A DNA stretch of 5,033 bases, from positions 1-5,033 of the forward strand of contig QKDV01000295.1 in the NCBI GenBank assembly GCA_003251955.1, written 5' to 3'. Source of the DNA: Methanospirillum hungatei (lineage in GTDB: Archaea; Halobacteriota; Methanomicrobia; Methanomicrobiales; Methanospirillaceae). Made by a program: the position numbers and the translations under genes. The notes under the pieces were generated by a model. The model was not told the origin of the DNA. It made no database searches and saw nothing but the letters and a program-made list of their open reading frames with translations. Shown in pieces: positions 1 to 5,033 of the stretch. Numbering within the stretch: the stretch's first letter is position 1; each line of letters opens with the position of its first letter.

Positions 1-29
1 GCTTTATCAGCAGGAAGCAAGAAGTGTGA
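1..29 (+). CDS. Possible C-terminal end of an upstream gene (partial)
   Basis: The frame starting at base 3 reads Phe-Ile-Ser-Arg-Lys-Gln-Glu-Val and then TGA at 27-29. This stop overlaps the GTG start of the next gene (26-28) in a GTGA arrangement, which is typical of tightly packed operons. Only eight full codons are visible, so no product can be named. The overlap pattern is the sole support, and it could be chance. Confidence 0.25.
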
Positions 30-322
30 AGATCCGTGAGATCAATGACCGGTTAATGTCAAAGCCTGTGCAATTCGAAGGTGTAGTCGAAGAAGTGCGA
101 TTCAAATCACTGAACAGGCCGCACTTCGTCATCAGCGACAGGACTGGAACCATTACCGTGAAGATGTTCACAACCCCTCGCGAGGATGTCCGATCTGGAG
201 ATCTCGTGGAGGTGCTTGGACAGGTAATACACCGCTATATTATGGCCGGGGACCCGGTGATTAATGGCGTATCGATACGTGTTCTAGTACCCAAAGGTAG
301 CGCGAAAGAAAAGAAAGTGTGA
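26..322 (+). CDS. Small OB-fold (probable nucleic-acid-binding) protein
   Basis: This 98-residue protein looks like one OB-fold and little else. Predicted strands are about residues 15-26 (VQFEGVVEEVRF), 31-39, 42-50 (TITVKMFTT), 59-72 and 78-88, with the typical 'SDRTGTITV' turn between strands 2 and 3 that is seen in RPA-like and tRNA-anticodon/helicase-type OB domains. A short lysine-rich tail (KEKK) ends it. It has no signal peptide or membrane segment, so it is probably cytoplasmic and binds single-stranded DNA or RNA; this is family inference and the ligand is unknown. The start is GTG at 26, with AGGAAG at 12-17 as a possible ribosome-binding site and a 4-base overlap with a putative upstream stop. 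The frame is also open upstream to the window edge, so a longer protein (reading LYQQEARS before the GTG) cannot be excluded. A 233-base gap separates it from fdhA, so it is unlikely to be part of the fdh operon. Confidence 0.7.
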   Translation: MKIREINDRLMSKPVQFEGVVEEVRFKSLNRPHFVISDRTGTITVKMFTTPREDVRSGDLVEVLGQVIHRYIMAGDPVINGVSIRVLVPKGSAKEKKV

Positions 323-394
323 ATACCGGTGGAAGGTAAGATCCGCGCTTCCATCCTGGCAGACTCTCCATTCTATTTTGCATCCGTTTGACAC

Positions 395-408
395 CCAAAA
401 AATTTTGG
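395..408. repeat. Inverted repeat CCAAAA-AA-TTTTGG
   Basis: A perfect 6-bp inverted repeat with a 2-base spacer lies about 150 bases upstream of fdhA. It could be an operator half-site pair or an A/T-tract bend. On RNA the spacer is too short for a stable hairpin, so a DNA-level role is more likely than a terminator. No regulator family is recognised from the motif. Confidence 0.4.
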
Positions 409-430
409 CTGTTACCGTTTAACAATCCGA

Positions 431-458
431 ATGACTTCACAAAAGTCATGATCTTTTT
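431..458 (+). promoter_or_regulatory. Inverted repeat ATGACTT-N5-AAGTCAT followed by a T run
   Basis: The arms at 431-437 and 443-449 are perfect 7-bp complements around CACAA, giving a 19-base dyad. ATC and T5 (454-458) follow. Two readings are possible: an operator for a dimeric helix-turn-helix regulator just upstream of the TATA-like box at 464-470, or a weak hairpin-plus-U-run terminator for the OB-fold gene. The distance from that gene's stop (about 110 bases) and closeness to the candidate fdh promoter favour the operator reading, but this is inference. Confidence 0.4.
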
Positions 459-463
459 CCCAC

Positions 464-470
464 CATATAT
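464..470 (+). promoter_or_regulatory. TATA-like box (CATATAT), candidate fdhA promoter
   Basis: An archaeal TATA box sits about 25 bases before the start of transcription, so this one would start a message near 490 and leave a leader of about 65 bases that keeps the ribosome-binding site at 544-548. The bases upstream (TTTTTCCCAC) are not a strong purine-rich BRE. A similar ATATATC-ACC sequence recurs at 523-532. Confidence 0.3.
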
Positions 471-510
471 CCACCAGTAATCACCAATTTTCAGAGTTTT
501 TTCACAAGGC

Positions 511-530
511 TTATCATATCTGATATATCA
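511..530 (+). promoter_or_regulatory. Second TATA-like and palindromic element (TTATCATA; TGATATATCA)
   Basis: The 10 bases at 521-530 form a perfect palindrome, preceded by TTATCATA at 511-518. TTATCATA would place transcription start near 540, giving a very short leader that still holds the ribosome-binding site. The palindrome used as a TATA box would start transcription at about 550, inside or past that site, which is less likely. It may instead be a regulator site placed over the promoter or leader. Confidence 0.3.
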
Positions 531-543
531 CCTGTCTACTACC

Positions 544-548
544 GAGGA
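544..548 (+). promoter_or_regulatory. Ribosome-binding site of fdhA (GAGGA)
   Basis: GAGGA lies seven bases before the ATG at 556 and matches the anti-Shine-Dalgarno end of archaeal 16S rRNA. It fixes the fdhA start and implies a message with a leader rather than a leaderless one. Confidence 0.75.
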
Positions 549-555
549 ATCGTTA

Positions 556-2622
556 ATGGAACTAAGCTATGTTCAGACAACATGCCCGTACTGCGGTACC
601 GGCTGTTCGTTCAACCTTGTGGTCAAGGACGGCAAAGTCCAGGGTACCGCTCCGTATCACCGATCACCGGTGAACGAGGGAAAAGTCTGCCCGAAGGGAC
701 TCTACGCCCACGAGTTTATCAATTCGGGAGACCGCCTTACAAAACCACTGATTAAAAAGGACGGAAAATTTGTAGAAGCCTCCTGGGACGAGGCACTTAA
801 ACTCATCGCTGAGAAGTTCAAGTCATTTAAACCTGATGAGTGTGCCTGTCTGGCATCAGCACGAGCCTCAAACGAGGACAACTACGCGATGATGAAGTTC
901 GCCCGTGGTGTCCTCAAAACACGTCATATCGATCACTGCGCCCGTCTCTGCCATGCATCCACTGTTGCAGGTCTTGCAGCAATCTTTGGATCAGGTGCAA
1001 TGACCAACTCTATTCCTGATATCGCAGAAGCAAAGACCCTGTTTGTTATCGGTTCCAACACATTTGAGAACCACCCGCTTATCGGCAGGAATATCATGAG
1101 GGCACAGGCAAAGGGTGCCAAGGTCATCTATGCAGACCCGCGTAAGACCGCAACCGGAAAGCAGGCCGACCTGTTCCTCCAGTTCTACTCTGGAACCGAT
1201 GTCTGCCTCCTTAACGGTCTCATGCAGGAGATCATCAAGAACGGCTGGGAAGACAAGGACTTCATAGCAAAGAGAGTGTCCGGATTTGACGATCTCAAGG
1301 CAGAGGTTATGAAACCTGAATACAGCCTTGAAAACGTCTCAACTATTACAGGTGTTCCGGTCGATCAGCTCAAGGAAGCAGCAGAACTGATCGGAAAATC
1401 TGAAGCAAATGCAATCCTCTACTCGATGGGCATCACCCAGCACACCACCGGTGTTGACAACGTTAAGTCCATTGGATTCCTGCAGATGCTTACCGGAAAC
1501 CTCGGACGCCCGGGAACCGGTGTAAACGCACTTCGTGGACAGAACAACGTGCAGGGAGCCTGTGACATGGGAGCCCTTCCAGTTGTCTACACTGCATATC
1601 AGAAGGTTATCGACCCGGCAGCACACAAGAAGTTCGAGGATGCCTGGAAGTTCAAGGACGGAATCGCAAAAGGCGAGAACGGATATGAAGTCACCGTCAT
1701 GATGGATGTCCTGACCGACAAGCCAGGCGAGCTCAAGTGTATGTACATCATGGGCGAGAACCCGATGATCTCTGACCCTGATCTGACACACGTCGAGCAT
1801 GCCCTCAAGTCACTCGAATTCCTGGTCTGTCAGGATATCTTCATGAACGAGACTGCAGAACTTGCAGATGTTGTTCTTCCTGCAGCATGCTATGCAGAAA
1901 AGGAAGGAACCCAGACCAATACCGAACGCCGTGTCCAGATGTGGAGAAAGGCACAGAATCCACCAGGAGAAGCAAGAGGCGACTGGGAGATCATCGCAGA
2001 TCTTGCAGCAAAGATGGGATACGCAGAGCAGTTCGCATGGAAGACCTCAGAAGAAGTCTTCAACGAGATGGCGACAGTGACACCATCCTATGGAGGAATG
2101 ACCTACGAGCGTCTGAACAAGCCTGAAGCACTCCACTGGCCATGCCCAACCAAGGAGCACCCGGGAACTCCAATCCTTCACGGTGAGAAGTTTGGAACAC
2201 CTGACGGTAAGGGGATCATGTCCGGAATCTCGTTCAAGTACCAGGCAGAACGCCCGGATGCAGAATTCCCATTCCTGCTGACTACCGGACGCTGTATCTG
2301 GCACTGGCACACCGGAACCATGACCCGCAGGTCAGAAAACCTGGCCCGTGAGGAGCCAACCGGATGGGTCGAGATCAACGACGAGGATGCAAAAGCTCTC
2401 GGTATCAAGAACGGTGAGATGATCAAGGCAATCAGCCGCCGTGGAGAGATCCAGATCACTGCCCGTGTCACTGACACCATCAAGAAGGGTGTTATGTTCA
2501 TTCCGTTCCACTTCGTGGAGTGTGCAGCAAACATGCTGACCATCAACGCACTTGACCCAATCGCCAAGATTCCGGAGTCAAAAGCCTGTGCAATAAAAGT
2601 TGAGAAGATCCAGGAGGCCTGA
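556..2622 (+). CDS. fdhA: Formate dehydrogenase catalytic (alpha) subunit, cysteine type
   Basis: The 688-residue protein oxidises formate to CO2 (reversibly) in the cytoplasm and passes electrons to FdhB. Domains in order: an N-terminal [4Fe-4S] domain (about 4-56) with Cys10, Cys13, Cys17 and Cys45 and the relay lysine Lys47 in CPKG; the molybdopterin oxidoreductase core (about 57-470); and the C-terminal dinucleotide-binding domain (about 570-680) with HWHTGTMTRR at 583-592 and PFHFVE at 650-655. The metal ligand is Cys132 (codon TGC, 949-951) in CARLCH, followed by catalytic His133; Arg327 in LRGQNNVQG matches the substrate arginine of E. coli FdhH (known there as Arg333). Where E. coli FdhF has selenocysteine, this protein has cysteine, and no in-frame TGA is present. 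The ATG at 556 has a good ribosome-binding site, and length fits archaeal FdhA. No Tat signal is seen. Mo versus W cannot be told. It forms a two-gene unit with fdhB. Lysine codon choice differs between the first 110 codons and the rest. Confidence 0.96.
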   Translation: MELSYVQTTCPYCGTGCSFNLVVKDGKVQGTAPYHRSPVNEGKVCPKGLYAHEFINSGDRLTKPLIKKDGKFVEASWDEALKLIAEKFKSFKPDECACLASARASNEDNYAMMKFARGVLKTRHIDHCARLCHASTVAGLAAIFGSGAMTNSIPDIAEAKTLFVIGSNTFENHPLIGRNIMRAQAKGAKVIYADPRKTATGKQADLFLQFYSGTDVCLLNGLMQEIIKNGWEDKDFIAKRVSGFDDLKAEVMKPEYSLENVSTITGVPVDQLKEAAELIGKSEANAILYSMGITQHTTGVDNVKSIGFLQMLTGNLGRPGTGVNALRGQNNVQGACDMGALPVVYTAYQKVIDPAAHKKFEDAWKFKDGIAKGENGYEVTVMMDVLTDKPGELKCMYIMGENPMISDPDLTHVEHALKSLEFLVCQDIFMNETAELADVVLPAACYAEKEGTQTNTERRVQMWRKAQNPPGEARGDWEIIADLAAKMGYAEQFAWKTSEEVFNEMATVTPSYGGMTYERLNKPEALHWPCPTKEHPGTPILHGEKFGTPDGKGIMSGISFKYQAERPDAEFPFLLTTGRCIWHWHTGTMTRRSENLAREEPTGWVEINDEDAKALGIKNGEMIKAISRRGEIQITARVTDTIKKGVMFIPFHFVECAANMLTINALDPIAKIPESKACAIKVEKIQEA
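2613..2617 (+). promoter_or_regulatory. Ribosome-binding site of fdhB (GGAGG) inside the fdhA end
   Basis: GGAGG lies seven bases before the ATG at 2625 and within the last codons of fdhA. The stop-to-start gap is two bases, so terminating ribosomes could pass directly to fdhB, which suits equal production of the two subunits. Confidence 0.8.
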
Positions 2623-2624
2623 AG

Positions 2625-3866
2625 ATGGTAGCAAAAGGCGATATGCTCTACGCATGGGCAAAAGACGCAGATATCTTAAAGAAGGGAGAATGCGGTGGAG
2701 CAGTCACAGCACTCCTGAAACACGCCCTTGAGAGCAAGGCCGTTGACGCAGTTCTCGCAGTAAAGAAGGGCCAGGATGTGTACGATGCAGTTCCTGCATT
2801 CATCACTGACCCGGCAGAGATAGCATCAACAGCAGGTTCCCTGCACTGTGGAACCCTGCTGCTTCCAAAGATCCTCAAGAAATACCTTGACGGTGTCAAG
2901 GACATGAAGGTCGCAGTCACCTGCAAGGGCTGTGATGTCATGGCTTTCTACGAACTGGCAAAGAGAAACCAGATTAACCTTGACAATGTTGTCATGATCG
3001 GTGTCAACTGTGGAGGTTCAGTCAGCCCGGTTGCTGCCAGGAAGATGATCAGCGAGAAGTTCGGCGTAGACCCGAACCTTGTGCACAAGGAAGAGATCGA
3101 TAAGGGCCAGTTCATCATCGAGTACGAGGGTGGACACAAGGGCATCAAGATCGATGAACTTGAAGATGAAGGGTACGGACGCAGATCCAACTGCCGCCGC
3201 TGTAAGATGAAGATCCCACGCGGAGCAGACATCGCCTGCGGTAACTGGGGAGTTATGGGAGACAAGGCAGGAAAGGCAACCTTTATTGAGGTCTGCTCAG
3301 AGAAGGGTGCAAACCTGGTATCTGCTGCACAGTCCGGCGGTGCAATCGAGACCGCAACTCCTGACCCGAAAGGCATCGAGATCCGTGGAAAAGTCGAGAA
3401 GGCAATGCTCAAACTCGGTGACGAGTGGAGAGAGAAGGACTTTACTGCACTTGGAACCGGAAAGGACCGTCTGAAGACGATCATGAACGAGAGTTCAAAG
3501 TGTATCAAGTGCTTTAGCTGTATCGACAACTGTCCGATCTGTTACTGTGTCGAGTGTTCAACCAAGAAACCCTGGTTTATCACTCCAGGTCAGGTCCCAC
3601 CAGGCTTCATGTTCCACCTGATCAGATTCGCACACATCTCAGACTCCTGTATCAACTGCGGTCAGTGTGAAGAACTCTGTGCAATGGATATCAGAAATGC
3701 ACTCTTCATGCACGCCCAGCAGGTTGAGATCGAGAAGATGTTCGGACATGTTCCAGGTAAGGATATGACCCCGCCAATCCATGCACTCGCAGAGGAGAAG
3801 GCAGAGCGTGCCCGTCTCGATGCAACCGGGACTGACTCAATCTACCAGAATATTTTCTCTGAATAA
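2625..3866 (+). CDS. fdhB: Formate dehydrogenase beta subunit, F420-reducing iron-sulfur flavoprotein
   Basis: The 413-residue protein is the electron-transfer partner of FdhA and belongs to the FrhB/FdhB family, which binds FAD and reduces coenzyme F420. The N-terminal FrhB-type domain (about 5-90) holds the GECGGAVTALL motif. The following FrhB C-type domain (about 92-250) carries CKGC at 100-103, NCGG at 128-131 and NCRRC at 189-193 with DIACGNWG at 202-208, which in this family hold a cluster and flavin. Two ferredoxin motifs follow: Cys293, 296, 299, 303 and Cys342, 345, 348, 352. Between them lie Cys306, Cys308 and Cys311 (CPICYCVEC), giving 20 cysteines in total. The tail from about 365 is charged and has no known domain. 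In Methanospirillum hungatei, FdhAB is known to join HdrABC and MvhD in a bifurcating complex; a similar use here is inference. The start has a strong GGAGG site. Confidence 0.95.
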   Translation: MVAKGDMLYAWAKDADILKKGECGGAVTALLKHALESKAVDAVLAVKKGQDVYDAVPAFITDPAEIASTAGSLHCGTLLLPKILKKYLDGVKDMKVAVTCKGCDVMAFYELAKRNQINLDNVVMIGVNCGGSVSPVAARKMISEKFGVDPNLVHKEEIDKGQFIIEYEGGHKGIKIDELEDEGYGRRSNCRRCKMKIPRGADIACGNWGVMGDKAGKATFIEVCSEKGANLVSAAQSGGAIETATPDPKGIEIRGKVEKAMLKLGDEWREKDFTALGTGKDRLKTIMNESSKCIKCFSCIDNCPICYCVECSTKKPWFITPGQVPPGFMFHLIRFAHISDSCINCGQCEELCAMDIRNALFMHAQQVEIEKMFGHVPGKDMTPPIHALAEEKAERARLDATGTDSIYQNIFSE

Positions 3867-3870
3867 TCCA

Positions 3871-3899
3871 TTTTTTGGGTGGCTTGCCAAAAGCCACCC
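3871..3899. terminator. T6 run and 9-bp hairpin between convergent genes
   Basis: Five bases after the fdhB stop come TTTTTT (3871-3876) and then GGGTGGCTT (3877-3885), GCCAA and AAGCCACCC (3891-3899), a perfect 9-bp stem with a 5-base loop. Archaeal termination needs mainly a U run, so T6 may end the fdhAB message. The order is reversed from a classic intrinsic terminator on the + strand, and on the - strand the hairpin is followed by A6, so the hairpin may instead protect the fdhAB 3' end or block read-through from the convergent sensor gene. Confidence 0.5.
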
Positions 3900-3928
3900 C
3901 GCATCCAGCCAGAAATTATTATAGTTAA

Positions 3929-5033
3929 TTAGATCTGATCATGCTGATCAGTGATATCCTGGATAATTCCGTCTATACTGACAACCCTGCCTGATTCATC
4001 TGATACCGGTCTTCCTCTTTCACTCAGCATCCTCACACGACCCTGCTTGTCTATGATCCGGTACTGCAGATCGTAGGGTTTGCCTGATATAATCGCGTTC
4101 ATCTTGGTATGAATCACCTGATCCTTCTCTTCGGCAAGGATCAGGGGAATGAGAGAACTTATCTGACCGCTGGCGAGTTCTTTGGCAGAATAACCGGTGA
4201 GCGTCTCGAAGTGATCATTGTAGAACTCAACATCAGAGTCAGAGAGCGAGATCCTGAATACTATTCCGGGAATATTTTGTGCCAGGGTTCTGAACTGGCG
4301 TTCACTCCTGGCAAGGGCCTCACGAGACTGGAATCGCACAATTGTGCTACCGATGAGCGAAGAGGCAATCTCCATTGCATAGATCTCCTTCTTACTCCAG
4401 ACCCTCTCAAATTTGTTCTCCAGAAATCCGACGCAGCCCCGGATTTCACCGTCTATAATGACTGGAACAAGCAGAATAGAAGCAATACCAGCCGAATCGA
4501 AAATGGCCTGATCCTCTTTGGGCAGGTTTTTCACCAGGCGGAATGCGGTCTTTCCTTCAGCGACCAGGTCTTTTATCACCGGATATGATGCAGCATCGCT
4601 TGTTTCGTATCCCCGGTAAAACCGGGAGAACTCATATGAGTAAGGATCAGAGAACCATGAGCCTTTGAACGGAATTGAACTCATCGGATTTACGTGAGCC
4701 TTATTCTCAAACAGACAGATCCCGCTTACATCTGCAGCCTCACCGATAAGCCTGATAGTCTTTGAGACACAGTCCTGGAAAGTGGTTGACTGCAGAATGT
4801 TTGACCCGGCCTGGCTTATTGCTTCAAATATCTCGTTCTGACGTTGAATCTCAAGTTCCATCAGTTTTCTTGCGGTGATATCACGCAGGGTCTCAATAAC
4901 CCCGATGACGTTACCATGGATATCATAAAGAGGAGCAGCCTTGACCCAGAACCAGATCAGAACCCCGGTTACCGGATTCCTGGTCTGGATATCGACCATG
5001 ATAGTGTCTCCACTAATCACCGGGTTCCTATAC
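3929..5033 (-). CDS. PAS-GAF-PAS sensor protein, no kinase domain (5' end outside window)
   Basis: The gene runs leftward and enters from the right edge; 367 codons are visible. GTG at 5018-5020 is an internal codon, not a start, because the frame stays open to the edge and begins inside a PAS fold. Counting from the first full codon: residues 1-56 are the end of one PAS domain with its PAC motif (APLYDIHGNVIGVIETLRD); 55-70 form a helical linker; about 71-235 are a GAF domain (FEAISQAGSNIL through the ERVWSKKEI segment and its last helix); 237-248 are a second linker; and 246-363 are a full PAS domain (LAQNIPGIVFRIS, ETLTGYS, ending IIQDITD). The protein stops four residues later. HisKA and HATPase domains, usually C-terminal, are absent, and no kinase sequence lies in the 62 bases beyond. 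It is probably a cytosolic signal-sensing or scaffold protein; ligand and partner are unknown. It converges on fdhB. No membrane segment is seen in this part. Confidence 0.85.
   Translation of the reverse strand, partial: YRNPVISGDTIMVDIQTRNPVTGVLIWFWVKAAPLYDIHGNVIGVIETLRDITARKLMELEIQRQNEIFEAISQAGSNILQSTTFQDCVSKTIRLIGEAADVSGICLFENKAHVNPMSSIPFKGSWFSDPYSYEFSRFYRGYETSDAASYPVIKDLVAEGKTAFRLVKNLPKEDQAIFDSAGIASILLVPVIIDGEIRGCVGFLENKFERVWSKKEIYAMEIASSLIGSTIVRFQSREALARSERQFRTLAQNIPGIVFRISLSDSDVEFYNDHFETLTGYSAKELASGQISSLIPLILAEEKDQVIHTKMNAIISGKPYDLQYRIIDKQGRVRMLSERGRPVSDESGRVVSIDGIIQDITDQHDQI
3935..3951. repeat. Inverted repeat at the 3' end of the sensor gene
   Basis: CTGATCA and TGATCAG form perfect 7-bp arms around TGC, within the last codons of the sensor gene. 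On the sensor transcript the hairpin is followed by an AU-rich stretch (about 3905-3930), so it may help termination or stabilise the message end. As it lies in coding sequence it could also be chance. Confidence 0.3.

Larger units (their letters stand above)
323..555 (+). promoter_or_regulatory. AT-rich intergenic region carrying the fdhA promoter
   Basis: No credible gene lies in these 233 bases. The stretch is visibly more AT-rich than its flanks and holds two inverted repeats (395-408 and 431-449), T runs, TATA-like boxes (464-470, 511-529) and the fdhA ribosome-binding site (544-548). As fdhAB has no other upstream gene in close contact, its promoter should lie here. The part nearest the OB-fold gene (323-390) shows no recognisable signal. 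Confidence 0.6.

Noticed and set aside
261..449. 62-codon open frame on the - strand over the OB-fold gene end and the intergenic region
   Set aside because: It has no recognisable domain, overlaps the inverted repeat and the OB-fold gene, and lacks a clear ribosome-binding site.
323..555. A small RNA, riboswitch, tRNA or CRISPR array in the long intergenic region
   Set aside because: No cloverleaf, conserved riboswitch core or regularly spaced direct repeats were seen; only short dyads and TATA-like boxes.
1339..1800. 153-codon open frame on the - strand inside fdhA
   Set aside because: It lies wholly within a well-conserved gene on the other strand, and its translation shows no known fold; a codon-bias shadow.
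2948..3529. 193-codon open frame on the - strand inside fdhB
   Set aside because: It is rich in serine, phenylalanine and proline as expected of the antisense of a biased gene, and is fully covered by fdhB.
4109..4588. 159-codon open frame on the + strand inside the sensor gene
   Set aside because: The opposite strand encodes clear GAF and PAS domains here, and this frame shows no domain or promoter.
5018..5020. GTG as the start of the sensor gene
   Set aside because: The frame remains open to the window edge, and the visible sequence begins in the middle of a PAS fold, so the true start lies outside.
1..5033. Mobile element or integration site
   Set aside because: No transposase, integrase, long terminal inverted repeat or target duplication was found, and the gene content is ordinary for a methanogen.

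Overview
The window looks archaeal and methanogenic, most likely from the order Methanomicrobiales (Methanospirillum, Methanoregula or a relative). The reasons are an F420-type formate dehydrogenase pair (fdhA-fdhB, with FdhB of the FrhB family), strong codon bias in that pair, an AT-rich leader with TATA-like boxes, and a multi-domain PAS/GAF sensor of the kind common in this order. The genus is inferred from gene content, not proven.

Layout, left to right. (1) Positions 1-29 may hold the last codons of an upstream gene whose TGA overlaps the GTG start of the next gene. (2) 26-322 (+) encodes a 98-residue single OB-fold protein, probably a nucleic-acid binder. (3) 323-555 is a 233-base AT-rich intergenic region with two perfect-arm inverted repeats, TATA-like boxes and a clear ribosome-binding site; it probably carries the fdhA promoter. 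(4) 556-2622 (+) is fdhA, the catalytic molybdopterin subunit, with cysteine in the position where some homologues have selenocysteine. (5) 2625-3866 (+) is fdhB, the iron-sulfur flavoprotein subunit; the gap to fdhA is two bases, so the two are translationally close and surely co-transcribed. (6) 3867-3928 is a convergent intergenic gap with a T6 run and a 9-bp hairpin. (7) 3929-5033 (-) is the 3' part of a PAS-GAF-PAS sensor protein that enters from the right edge and stops directly after its last PAS domain, with no histidine kinase domain.

Function. FdhA oxidises formate to CO2 at a Mo- or W-bis-pyranopterin centre. Electrons pass through its [4Fe-4S] cluster to FdhB, whose several clusters and flavin reduce coenzyme F420 or, in related methanogens, feed an electron-bifurcating heterodisulfide reductase complex. 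No formate transporter (fdhC), carbonic anhydrase, hdr or mvhD gene lies in the window, so fdhAB stands here as a two-gene unit. I see no wholly new system. The points most worth a second look are the repeat-rich fdh leader, the kinase-less sensor facing the operon, and a shift in codon use within fdhA.
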